64,000 nucleotides of DNA, taken from Komagataella phaffii GS115 (Eukaryota; Ascomycota; Pichiomycetes; Pichiales; Pichiaceae). The stretch is from contig NC_012964.1 of NCBI RefSeq assembly GCF_000027005.1, forward strand, positions 1,364,001 to 1,428,000. The letters run 5' to 3'. This document shows positions 48,901-55,935 of the stretch, one piece after another. Every line of letters begins with the position of its first letter. Positions within the stretch are counted from its first letter, which is position 1. Under the pieces are notes generated by a model. The model searched no databases and was not told the origin of the DNA. It was given only the letters and a program-made list of their open reading frames with translations. The position numbers and the translations under genes were made by a program.

Positions 48901-51900
48901 AGTGATTGATTTTTTTGATTCGTTCTGCTCCTCTGTAAAATTTTTTGGCCAGATTCATAAAGCTGAACATGTCTATTCCAAGAGGGAATATTCTCTTGAA
49001 CTTCGGTGATGTCAACAATCAGTCGAATTGTGCTCTTCATGTTTCTAGGGTCAATGGATCTGGATTCCAGCTTCGCCCTTGCTTCACTTAGGGATGATCT
49101 TAGAGATAGGCCTGTCTCCTCTAATAACTCTGCAAACCTCAGAAGAATATCACTCTGCCATTGATCATACTTGGAAGTGACCCGATCATATACTTGCTCA
49201 CAATTTATAAACAATGGACCTTGTCTGTAGGTTGGTTGATCTATAGTAAGTCTTGCAGAATTGAACTCTAGAACAAAGGTTGACCATAATTCAATTTCAT
49301 TGTTCAACTGAGACACAACGTCCTGCAAGTTTAAATGCCACAAAGATTCGCACTCGTACCACGTATTGAAGTATGTGATTGCTAGATGATAACTTCTCTC
49401 TAGCGATTCTAGACACAGTACAATATCTTCATAAAGTAAATCGCTTACGAACGAAAACTTATTGATTTCAGATTTTGAACCCGATATTAGCATTTCTTGC
49501 TCTTGTACTACCTCAATAAGTTGGCCCAGTTCTTGAACGCATATAGTCTTAAAATACTGAAGTGGGGGCACAATTGATACCTGCCGTTTCTCAATCTCAA
49601 CTATGTGTTTTGACTTGATAGTACACTCAGATGTTTGGTTGGTAAAGTGATCTCGCCACCTTTCAAGCTCATGGGCAGCTTTCTTTCTCAAAGCCTCTAA
49701 AAGCTCATTATTCAAAAAACTAGCAAAATTTGACATCACCTCGTTGTTATAATGAATGGAAAGATCATTAACAATCTTTTGAAATAGAGATAATGCTCCC
49801 TTGATTGAAATCAAAGAAAAAGGGCATTCCTTTAACTTCACAAATAGCTCATGCAATTTCGTTTTGAATATAATAAGACTTTCAAGCTGTCGGTATGCTT
49901 GGTAGATATCATCCTGTGTCTTAATAATTAGATCAAAAACTTGTATTTCTATAGGTTTGGATTCCGTCTGTACGAGATATTTCAAATCTTGAGCTTTCAG
50001 CACAATGTCCCAAGTAGTGTCCAATATATGAGATATTTGTTGAACTATTTGCTCAATCGCCGGTCGGAGAAGGATCTGAAACATTTCATACTGGTCAACT
50101 GTTTTCATTATACTGGCAAATAGCAAGAGTGATAATGAGAGGCCTGTAACTATTGGAAGAATTTGTTTGATCTTTTTATTTGCACGTATTAGATTCTGGG
50201 GTACATCGAATCCCATGTTAATGAGAGATTCGATATCCTTTGAGAACTGAAAGTTTTTATCTTCAAAATTTACAAAAACTTGAAGGTGATCGGTAGTTAT
50301 GTTTTTAACAATTCTCAAAACGGGTTTATTATGTAATAAATCTTCATCAAGACCTTTATATCTCTCGAGCCATTGTGAGTATATCTCCTGCGTATTGAGC
50401 CTTGATTTAAGATTGAAGATATCAGCTTGTAGTTTTTGACCATCAGGGTACTGGTTCCAGTCATTGCCTAATACAAGTTCAAGTTTTGCCACTAATTTCT
50501 CAAGCTTGTTTATTAAATGAATGGAATTTAACATTGCATGGCTCATTCGGGTTACTCCTCGGAGTTGCAAAAGACTCTCAAGAGACGAATCATGAGATAA
50601 TTGTAAAGATACTTGAGTGACTTCATCCTTAAAAAACTTTAGCAGCTGTAAACGATGATCTTGAACTGCATACACGACAGACGCGCGGGAGAGGAGAAAA
50701 CTAAAGCTTTGGTATGCTTGAATCATTTGGCTAAAAGTTGATGCGAGGTCCATCCTGTCTCTGAATATCCCAATCAATTGTGCTTCAATCTGTTCCTTTC
50801 TGGCGGTGTAAATTGCTTCTGCGGCTGAAAAGGAAGCTTTACCTTCAGAGGATGTGTCGATGCAGTTTAAGTTCTTCATCGGCTCATATGCCAACTCCAG
50901 AGCTCTAAAAAGATCACTGCTATTCACCATTGTTTGTACACTGGTTATATGATGAATAATATTATAGAGGTCATGATGAGATGATCTAAATCTTTTTACA
51001 TATTGAAGTTGCTCCTCCATTTCATCTGTTTGTAGGTTGACTTTAATGAGCAAATATTTCTCTGACCTCTTGCGAACAACGAGCCTAGCTAGCTCAATAA
51101 ACAATTGCAGCTGCTCATGTAAATTAACAAAAAATCTTTCAATGGATGCGGTCTTTTGGATAAATTCATCAAATGGTAAAAACATGAGATGGTACTGTTC
51201 GATTATTAGTTGCAGCTTCTTTTTAATATCTTTGGAAAAAGTTTCAATCCATATCAAAGCTCTTGGAACGGGATATTCTGTAGATTTTAATTTTCTCAAA
51301 CTGTAGAAAACATCTGATACGGACTCTTGGAGTTTCTGTATATCGGTAGCCGTAATAAAACTTTGCATTGGAATCTCTTTCAAAAACGGGGTATACTGTG
51401 AGGCAATGGAAAGAGCTTGGCTGATTCCGGTATCAGGAATAAAACTGACAGTAGCAGAAAACCGTTTAGCTTTTTTCAAGACTTCTAATGAAACGGTCAC
51501 CTCAGGGCTTTCCAGCTGAGTTTTAAGGAGAATCAAAACGTGTTCAAGTGTAATCCAAAATCTAACTTCATCTTCACTGGATCCGTCATCCGGCTCATGA
51601 GAAAGATGAGTTATCTGTTGTGCTAATCTTATCCAATTGTTGACTATGCTGTGTATTTCGTTGATGTACTCTGGATTTTCAATCAACGCTGAGTTTATGA
51701 AGTCAACAGGAGGTCGAGATTCGCCTGTGGAAACACTTTGAGCAAGTGCCTCCCGTACTGTCGCATGAGTAAATTTTAAAAGCTCAGGAACTTTGATTTC
51801 TTGTTGAAACTGCTCTAATGCCAATGTTAGTTCGGCTATTTTTCTTTTCGTGGTTGTGAATGATGGACTCAAGTTGTGTGTTTGTTGATTTTCTCTAGTG

Positions 51901-52346
51901 AATGCTTCAAAGAAAGTGCCCACAGTTTGACTAACCAGATCTTTTAAATAGCCTACTAATGATTTTTCAACAAATTCCGTTATTGGGACATTGATAATCT
52001 GTAAATCACGTTCACTTTTAATAGGGCCGGTATCTTTCAGTAGTGCAAGAATTGAGGAAACATGTGTTAATCTCGGAACTGTGTTAAGTAGAATTCTAAA
52101 AGTGAGAGTAGTTTCATCTTGTTCAGAGATCATCTTATACACAAACAAAGCACCTTTTGAAGGTGTCTTAATGAATGATCTAAAGGAGTTTGATGCCTCA
52201 GCTGATTGGAATTGATCTATGGATTCTTTCGATGCACCTTGGACAAATCTAGATAGTCCAAAAACAAATTCATTCAACCGTTCAACGGTTATACTCCCCG
52301 TTGGAACTTCCTGTTTATTGATGTGATCAATATCAATATTTGTCAT
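39897..52346 (-). CDS. DYN1: Cytoplasmic dynein heavy chain Dyn1
   Basis: This 4,149-residue motor, the largest gene here, is intact across 12.45 kb; Sc Dyn1 has 4,092 aa. The N-terminal tail (about 1-1400) is helical and binds other chains. The linker follows, then the AAA ring. P-loops are visible in AAA1 (GPAGTGKTE, about 1825), AAA2 (GPSGSGKTT, about 2114), AAA3 (GPPGSGKTM, about 2473) and AAA4 (GPSATGKSS, about 2813). The AAA1 Walker B reads ACFDEFNRL. The stalk coiled coils and microtubule-binding domain lie around 3040-3350, followed by AAA5, AAA6 and the C-terminal region. In yeast it positions the spindle through cortical pulling. The ATG at 52346 is the first in frame. Confidence 0.98.
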   Translation of the reverse strand: MTNIDIDHINKQEVPTGSITVERLNEFVFGLSRFVQGASKESIDQFQSAEASNSFRSFIKTPSKGALFVYKMISEQDETTLTFRILLNTVPRLTHVSSILALLKDTGPIKSERDLQIINVPITEFVEKSLVGYLKDLVSQTVGTFFEAFTRENQQTHNLSPSFTTTKRKIAELTLALEQFQQEIKVPELLKFTHATVREALAQSVSTGESRPPVDFINSALIENPEYINEIHSIVNNWIRLAQQITHLSHEPDDGSSEDEVRFWITLEHVLILLKTQLESPEVTVSLEVLKKAKRFSATVSFIPDTGISQALSIASQYTPFLKEIPMQSFITATDIQKLQESVSDVFYSLRKLKSTEYPVPRALIWIETFSKDIKKKLQLIIEQYHLMFLPFDEFIQKTASIERFFVNLHEQLQLFIELARLVVRKRSEKYLLIKVNLQTDEMEEQLQYVKRFRSSHHDLYNIIHHITSVQTMVNSSDLFRALELAYEPMKNLNCIDTSSEGKASFSAAEAIYTARKEQIEAQLIGIFRDRMDLASTFSQMIQAYQSFSFLLSRASVVYAVQDHRLQLLKFFKDEVTQVSLQLSHDSSLESLLQLRGVTRMSHAMLNSIHLINKLEKLVAKLELVLGNDWNQYPDGQKLQADIFNLKSRLNTQEIYSQWLERYKGLDEDLLHNKPVLRIVKNITTDHLQVFVNFEDKNFQFSKDIESLINMGFDVPQNLIRANKKIKQILPIVTGLSLSLLLFASIMKTVDQYEMFQILLRPAIEQIVQQISHILDTTWDIVLKAQDLKYLVQTESKPIEIQVFDLIIKTQDDIYQAYRQLESLIIFKTKLHELFVKLKECPFSLISIKGALSLFQKIVNDLSIHYNNEVMSNFASFLNNELLEALRKKAAHELERWRDHFTNQTSECTIKSKHIVEIEKRQVSIVPPLQYFKTICVQELGQLIEVVQEQEMLISGSKSEINKFSFVSDLLYEDIVLCLESLERSYHLAITYFNTWYECESLWHLNLQDVVSQLNNEIELWSTFVLEFNSARLTIDQPTYRQGPLFINCEQVYDRVTSKYDQWQSDILLRFAELLEETGLSLRSSLSEARAKLESRSIDPRNMKSTIRLIVDITEVQENIPSWNRHVQLYESGQKILQRSRTNQKNQSLSHHQLFSDFMSVSDLLTSRLTSLEKLHNNIAEDLESEASTLSEKIEYTKNKWNLEKPISGKMKPMDALESLKIFQKLFTDLEEEAQRVNAAISLLKIPLRPAFDLQDCRIEFNDLESVWRTIETINVDIEHIRREKWLNLKIVTLQQALEEISLKGKSTPVAIRQYLAFEEVLNEIKRLTEAVVILNELKNPNIKLRHWNQLFELLERSPIALEELTIGTLWDLDLCSSRGPIQALVEQANGEGSIEDSLSKLDSTYQSLFFETILYKGKYKIIKGWDRLFQQCSDDINLLASIHHSTHYKTFRHEVITWEDKLNELYRILDTWVDVQKQWVYLNGIFDESVDIQRLLPLEYSRFRNVSLEFTSLGQNLGFLVLQIREEKGLANKLNTLQKALQVIKRSLSKFLEGQRDIYSRFYFLGDDDLIELIGQSNNLLIVSKHIQKLFPGVSTLIQQDTKVIGLKSPEQEVFYLNSPVLAQGAELVSFLQLLEEEIKCSLSSYITEALSTWNKCISDPCNDSLLLHLLESFPGQAIIVGLQLLWTNVIELNFLPPVEAEKNYSKILRTVSKLVLGEINHILRRKLESIIIELLHQANFISEWTQQEISLSSPEWSLQQRFYFDSLSTTTTQIIVKQGLACFQYGYEYLGIPPRLVYTPLTHKAFISMTQSLDQKLSTSLVGPAGTGKTETVKALGNNLGRMVLVFNCDELFDFQAVNRILLGICRVGAWACFDEFNRLDTSTLSALSTEIAKIQFALQSSSAVEVEILNSFTAINKASSIFITSNPDYSGRSIMPENLKDKYRVINLLQPDLHMIVQVQLTTQGFRNAQSITSAITPFFEQMKQFCTDQIHYDFGLRAFKGLLANCGARRRRISTPSSDAFTEEAEFKLVLDSLEKIILPKLVEEDEKWFNTSIKKFKYYSESTQEPNNLAKKIHDLAKDNGFNTGSKWLKKLTQMHDIQTVNNGVILVGPSGSGKTTARRLLLQAMKEDENGADNICHIINAKVLKKEELIGSLDITTREWTDGVFTSLLRQVNLNLRGESRKRVWFVFDGAIDPVWIESLNSVLDDNKVLTLPSGERLFFPNNCRVIFEVESLNNATSATISRCGIVWFGQSLFSVHDVVEYEICRLVDPTTQNATNNLMENTQPALISATLEMFATELRKHLRGNLLNSLIESVQYDFHVENFSHSRVLTTLFALLRQQLNRLLDYLRVNSSLTNFSFTKFIRRSLLVALIWSFAGDSTDDVSAKLEKLLLGSPMFLEDAPFLGPIINNVCELPDGQWRNYESEISVSPCIDISQPNSQVNTVDTIRNEKLISGLLSINRPILLVGPPGSGKTMSICSVLRKSSRVIFVAMNFSKETLPSTLIKTLEQYATYKQRGNRLILSPDIESKNVVVFCDEINLPMPDHYGVQPLIELLRQIFEYSGFWYKGNWVTLENIQFVAACNPSTDPGRNKLSPRIVGKFAVFLVDYPGRDSLLMIYRSYIDSVLRATPNLKGFCDPLAESMIEIYECSRKKFTPSQRKHYVYSPRELTRWSKGIYEAVAGSVNLELDQFLRIWVHEAIRLFCDRLTNKDEKFWCFQMIAEVASSHFLNINKEKIFRQPMLYTRWISGSYESVDSSELLSFLSQRLMVYSEEETESSMVLHDDLLDHILRIERALNQVQGHLILVGPSATGKSSLTKFVCWMNQYKFVQLSTWKGYTILNFEEQLRKILVDTIKENQIVLLIDENDISDTSFIERMNNLLANAEIPGLFEGDDLNLLISLCQEAEPLLETHDEIFSWFSKIVAQRLHIVITINDPNDTTKPDLVSSPALFNRCVVNWLGDWSVSTLKQVCAAQLENLDLTNYEGSESPGDIFRNNINEAFAKIHSSVEFSEITAGHYQAFLGTFVKLVNEQGEKMQDKQNHRNMGLDKIKESVLEVELLKEQLSLKGDELKAKNAEANKTLDTMLFEQNEAEKKQEVSIQIQKSLEIQEKRIRERQEIVAQDLAIAEPAIVEAQQGVKNIKKQHLTELRSMLNPPEAIKLTLEAVAVLLGFEVANWREVLSVIRKDDFIASIVHFNGDEQITPELSSYMEDTYFNHPNFNFESVNRASKACGPLLLWVQAQLKYSQVIEKVSPLRDEMLFLEEEASDARARLIALNEMIEELEGSINGYKLQYAGLIREIENIKQQMETVENTLLRSVSLLESLAAERDRWSMSKSEFFDRRKTLVGDCLISAAFIAYCGFYGEETRRALIRKWKTVLELLNISFRNSHTIVNHLGVFGDLVSWEAFGLPRDNISIENMIILSQSSKFPFIIDPSGKIQNVLTNCISDQPPIVTSFQDRSFVRQLENALRFGSTIILQDAEHYDPIIRPILGNSFERIGGRKLIKIGEHKIDFSPKFKLILISKDPSVIIPSYVASRTTILNFTITENSVVSQVLNNVLKIRYPVVDDQRIEVIKINSDYQIQLRSLEDELLDKLSESEGNLLENSELLKTLESLKQESKQLSEKIKDTENVITTIDELKNKYTSFAHHCSKIFRVLQALSKLNGLYQVSVDYMMNICIHVLQISQDTNSLASIIKKLYQEVFKRSRVSIKDSHENVFILMLLSSYFGPSHRFVEQVLEPLSSAPVINATEFVKLLSTGMDVKSEESQSNWLEDSVELGDQDQLEKPLLACSLLTEKATLKLSFSDAITQILFDGIVPYSFSDIATSSADNLVILCTTGHADVTTNVQFLAAESNVDLKIVSMGVEESVMMAKKELSILDDSWLLLENVQMSPSILTAIIEVFESNTLTKKIFMTCNENSKIPVPLLKMAKLVMIAELPDLSSYLRTIFNGQLYCMKSPLPFEKTHVLMLAGWLHYVIQERMRYAPLGFSKKYDFGRTDLVSALFVIDKWIGSVSKERTNINPDQIPWDAIKYIITEIVYGAQLENEEDRKIVSTLTSHLFRSFSFDDEFHLITTKNVKCLALPDHKSVDSYIEWCELLPKHIPMKWIGLDNTVANDAQQLEIRSNLTDTIMLLSEVNIDKH

Positions 52347-52440
52347 TGCTTGCGCAAAAACAGGTAGGTATATGCGTATATGCCTTTGTTTATAAGAAGC
52401 TAGAACATAGAAGCTGATCTGGAAATCGTGGGCGCGCTAC

Positions 52441-52458
52441 TGATTAACTCGTTAATCA
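52441..52458. repeat. 8-bp inverted repeat upstream of DYN1
   Basis: The arms TGATTAAC and GTTAATCA are perfect reverse complements with a 2-bp spacer (TC). It lies 95 bp before the DYN1 ATG in the 151-bp gap that also holds the ROY1 3' end. This is the typical shape of a dimeric factor site. No specific factor is assigned. Confidence 0.7.
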
Positions 52459-52497
52459 TAAGCATTATAGAAACCTATCTACCTACTAAACTACAGT

Positions 52498-54252
52498 TTA
52501 GTGATCCTTAACAACTAAATCTGGCTTCGTTCCAGGGTCATCAAAGAGACTCTTGGGTCCTCCTGTAGAATGTCTGTCAGAAGTATCAAAGTATACTCCG
52601 CTGAGAATACAGAACGACAGAAGTGGAAGGCGCTTCATACACCCTTGGACGTAGTCATCCATGAAGTGGCTGATAACCTTTGCCAATTGCGGGAAGAGGC
52701 TCTGATTAAATTCACAGTTGTAGCCATCTTGATGCATGAAATATGAGTATCCATGGAAGTCCCAAGTGCTCAATGTTGGAGGGAAACTTAGTAAATCCAA
52801 ATCCGAAGCATTGTGCATCACGTCACTGGGTGTAAACATCCGCCTAGCCAAAGAGTTGGCAGCTGCTGCAAAAAATCTTGGAGAAATAACATCTTTTAAA
52901 AGTCCACTAGACGTGTCAAGATAGAAGTGTTTCATTATGTACTCATCAAAAAGAGAGAGATACTTGGAACAAAATTCACAGTTACACCCATTCCACAAAA
53001 GATCTGAAGTTATAGTTTCATAACATGCACAGGATGCAAAAAATGATGGCGAGATCAAAACTCGGAGAGTCCTCAGCTTAGGTAAAACATCTTGGTACAG
53101 ATTTTTTCTCCTTATGAAGTTTCCCTCTAAACCGTTTTCAAGGTTGCCGTCAGGGGGAGGACTGTGACGAATAGACAAATACTCTACATCGGGAGTTGCA
53201 GGTAATTTGAGAATCAGTCTGCCAACTGAAATATCCCAATTTTCAACGAAATCATGGCGTTTTTGCTCAGTTTTCTCAATGAATGCGAGTTTGCGTAGGT
53301 TAGTTAATTTTCCTTTTTCACACAGTTCATCAGAAAATGAAGGCAAGCACGAACAGTTTGGAATATCACAGCCCAAAACTAGTTCCAAGTTGACCAATGC
53401 ACTCAAATCACAGTAATCATATATGAATGATAGTATAAGATCCCTCAAGGTTGCGTTGTAATCGTTGAATCCGTGGTAGTAAATGATTTTAAGGGTTTTG
53501 AACTGAAACTTTTTTGATTTTGGTGGCTTAAGATCATTGATTACGAAGTGTAGGAAAGTTAAGGTTGAGATTTCGTCTGATGACAAGTACAAAGATTCAA
53601 GACCATACAATCGAAGCAGAGCCGTCTTGGTTTCCAAACACGCATTTTTCTCGATCTTATATGTATCAAGAAGATTGACATGTAAATGTTTCAAACTGGT
53701 TGGCAATTCTTGCAATTGCAAAAGATGGTTGATAGCACAAGTTTTCAGCTTCTTGAGGTGCGGGAGCTCTCGATCAGACAGATGAAGGTCTCTATTCTTG
53801 TTAAAAACTTGAAAACTCTGAAGATTCAAGCAGTTTCCCTTTATTAATTCGATCAATTTCTCATTGATTTGGGCAGTGTCGTCACTATTGGAATCTTCAA
53901 AGATAGCCACTTTTTCAATGTAAATCAATAGTTCAGGATTGATTGTTAAACTCTGAAGCAGCACGGCTTGTCTGGCTTTGAAGATCTGATTATGAAGTTC
54001 TTTCTTTGCCAATACATTACTTGAGCTTCCAATTAGAGTCCAATAGGCAGCACTTTCAAGATGACAATTAGGGAGTACCACAGATTTCTTAAACCATAGA
54101 TTTCGATACAGATTCCTAATCGCTATCACATAAAGTCTGTAATTTACCAGAGCCAGATTGACAACATCCTGCTGTGGGAGATACGCTGCAATAGCATTCC
54201 AAACTGCATCAGGAAACTCTTTAGGTAAATCACTCGTAAGTGACATTGTCAT
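52498..54252 (-). CDS. ROY1: F-box-like protein, Roy1 type
   Basis: This 584-residue protein starts with an F-box-like motif at about 9-50 (LPKEFPDAVWNAIAAYLPQQDVVNLALV, split here by one variable position set), followed by leucine-rich helical repeats to the end. Its place next to the TRM732 orthologue matches Sc YMR258C/Roy1 (553 aa), a Skp1-binding F-box-like protein that inhibits the Rab GTPase Ypt52. Sequence similarity by eye is limited to architecture, so the name rests largely on neighbourhood. Two ATGs (54252 and 54246) start the frame two codons apart; either may be used. Confidence 0.62.
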   Translation of the reverse strand: MTMSLTSDLPKEFPDAVWNAIAAYLPQQDVVNLALVNYRLYVIAIRNLYRNLWFKKSVVLPNCHLESAAYWTLIGSSSNVLAKKELHNQIFKARQAVLLQSLTINPELLIYIEKVAIFEDSNSDDTAQINEKLIELIKGNCLNLQSFQVFNKNRDLHLSDRELPHLKKLKTCAINHLLQLQELPTSLKHLHVNLLDTYKIEKNACLETKTALLRLYGLESLYLSSDEISTLTFLHFVINDLKPPKSKKFQFKTLKIIYYHGFNDYNATLRDLILSFIYDYCDLSALVNLELVLGCDIPNCSCLPSFSDELCEKGKLTNLRKLAFIEKTEQKRHDFVENWDISVGRLILKLPATPDVEYLSIRHSPPPDGNLENGLEGNFIRRKNLYQDVLPKLRTLRVLISPSFFASCACYETITSDLLWNGCNCEFCSKYLSLFDEYIMKHFYLDTSSGLLKDVISPRFFAAAANSLARRMFTPSDVMHNASDLDLLSFPPTLSTWDFHGYSYFMHQDGYNCEFNQSLFPQLAKVISHFMDDYVQGCMKRLPLLSFCILSGVYFDTSDRHSTGGPKSLFDDPGTKPDLVVKDH

Positions 54253-54382
54253 GAGATACTAGGTAGCGTTCATTATCAATTATCATTAGACTAGTCCTTG
54301 TCGCGACAAATGCTATACGAAGAAACTCCCAACCCTAAAAAATATCAGTCGACTTTCTTTCAGTGAAGGTATAAAGAGTGCC

Positions 54383-55339
54383 TTACTCTGAGTCGCTGAA
54401 TCCGTTCCATACATCAAACTCCCGTTCCATGTATTCCAAGCTTGAAAGTTCAGAAGAACTATCATCAGGAATAGCACGGCTAGAGCAATGAACAGATTGA
54501 GTCACTGGCTCATTGTCACTGTCCTCGTCTCTGCTGTCTGTATCTGTATCTTCATCTTCATCACTGATTTCAACCACCGCTCTTCTACTACTTCCGTAGT
54601 TGTGGCCAAAATCTTCATCACTTGATCCCTCCGATTCCGAATCAACCCCTCTTTCATCTTGTGCCTCTTCGTTTAAGATAGCGTGTAAATCTCTGTGATC
54701 AACAAAGTCGTCAAAATCTGACTCTGATTCGTCTTCATCTAGGATACTGTCCTCCTCAACAATAGAAACTGCATCGCCCTCGGAATCGTCTTCCAAACTT
54801 TCATCGCCTGCGCTTTGTCGGTTTATTAGTTCTCGGCCACAATTCAAGCACAAAGAGCCATGAACCTCCCAATGACACTCAGAACAACGAGTAACACCGT
54901 CGTCAGTATCATAGACGGCATAGCCTTTGTTTTGAAATATTGATCCAAACAAAGAAGCTTTGTTTTTAGAATCTTTCTCAAAGAGCTCCGTCTGTTGAGC
55001 ATGAATTGTTTTAACGGTGTCAGCAACCTCTGGAAATATTTCTAAGCACGTTTCTATGAACTGACTGAGGATATTTCTGAGCGAATGATTTGGTATGGGT
55101 TCCGCTTGGACTGTGGTTCGGCATATTGGACAGGTTCTTGGCCTTTTCCTAAGCCATTCGTAAATACATCCATAGCAAAAGCTATGTCCGCACGATGTGA
55201 CAAATGGTATGATCATTAAATCCTGGCATATCGTACAAGTTAAATGTTCAACAGTCTTGCATGTAAGTTTGCTAAGGATCTCATACTCTCTCGAACCTTG
55301 AAAGAGCTTCTTGAGGTCAAATTCTTCTGGTTCTTTCAT
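54383..55339 (-). CDS. PSH1: RING-finger E3 ubiquitin ligase, Psh1-like
   Basis: This 318-residue protein has a C3HC4 RING finger at about 34-75 (CTICQDLMIIPFVTSCGHSFC, split here: C-x2-C, then CGHSFCYGC and CPIC). A second, short zinc-binding element near 152-170 reads RCSECHWEVHGSLCLNCGR, which strongly resembles the matching element of Sc Psh1. The C-terminal half is highly acidic with many Asp/Glu/Ser runs, again as in Psh1 (406 aa). Sc Psh1 ubiquitinates Cse4 that is mislocalised outside the centromere. The target, CSE4, is 50 kb away in this window. The ATG at 55339 is the first in frame. Confidence 0.8.
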   Translation of the reverse strand: MKEPEEFDLKKLFQGSREYEILSKLTCKTVEHLTCTICQDLMIIPFVTSCGHSFCYGCIYEWLRKRPRTCPICRTTVQAEPIPNHSLRNILSQFIETCLEIFPEVADTVKTIHAQQTELFEKDSKNKASLFGSIFQNKGYAVYDTDDGVTRCSECHWEVHGSLCLNCGRELINRQSAGDESLEDDSEGDAVSIVEEDSILDEDESESDFDDFVDHRDLHAILNEEAQDERGVDSESEGSSDEDFGHNYGSSRRAVVEISDEDEDTDTDSRDEDSDNEPVTQSVHCSSRAIPDDSSSELSSLEYMEREFDVWNGFSDSE

Positions 55340-55746
55340 TATGTTTGCGTAATATGTATGTCATAGCGAAGAGGTAGGAAAAAAAAAGTAAGCCACTATC
55401 TAAGTGCGATACCAGATTAAAGATGAACAGCACCATAGTCAATGTATTGCTTACACTTGGCGCATGCAAACATGCAAAGAAAACATAATCAACGGCGGCT
55501 AAGGGCAAAGAAAACAAGAATAAAGGATGAAGGTTCGATCGCAAAGAGAATGTATCTAACAGCTTCCGGGAACGGAGAAGACATAAAGTCTGATAGTCGG
55601 GCTGGCATTCAGCCAAAAATTGATAGTTTTGAAGTAATCTAGCCTCCTTGAGTCATGTCCACAAAAACGTACCATACATCTGGCACTATTTCACTGTCTT
55701 GGAACTGAGTAATATGCTGTATTCAACATGCTAAATATTGCGTATA
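55340..55746. promoter_or_regulatory. Intergenic region PSH1 / COX7
   Basis: This 407-bp interval lies between the PSH1-like start and the COX7 stop, both on the minus strand. It should hold the PSH1 promoter and the COX7 3' end. A pyrimidine/adenine tract is present near 55378-55388. A plus-strand 66-codon ORF (55442-55642) and a minus-strand frame without ATG are present, but neither has recognisable coding character. Confidence 0.4.
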
Positions 55747-55935
55747 TTATTTCTTATCTTTAATACCGAAGCATGCACGGCCAGTGTAAAACAATGTAGC
55801 AGCAACAGAGACTCCCAGCAATCCAAAGTATGGGATCAGGTAGTATTTGGATCTTGGGTGGGCAGCATAAATGGGTTTATTGGTGGATTGGTAAAACTTT
55901 TGTAATTCAATGATCTTTTCAGTGGCTGTAGGCAT
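55747..55935 (-). CDS. COX7: Cytochrome c oxidase subunit VII (VIIa)
   Basis: This 62-residue subunit of complex IV sits in the mitochondrial inner membrane. The order of features matches Sc Cox7 (60 aa): an N-terminal matrix helix (IIELQKFYQSTNKPIYAAH), PRSKYYLIPYFGLLG, one membrane helix (about 34-52), and a basic tail GIKDKK. The ATG at 55935 is preceded by AAA in a yeast-like context. A possible intron lies in the 5' leader (see 55939-55989). In Saccharomyces COX7 (YMR256C) lies close to ROY1 and TRM732, as here. Confidence 0.92.
   Translation of the reverse strand: MPTATEKIIELQKFYQSTNKPIYAAHPRSKYYLIPYFGLLGVSVAATLFYTGRACFGIKDKK

Noticed and set aside
55515..55535. Second B-box-like string (GGTTCGATCGC)
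   Set aside because: No T-arm pairing and no tRNA fold around it.
55317..55616. Minus-strand frame of 99 codons upstream of PSH1
   Set aside because: It begins with TTG, overlaps the PSH1 start in another frame and shows no conserved motif; probably promoter sequence.
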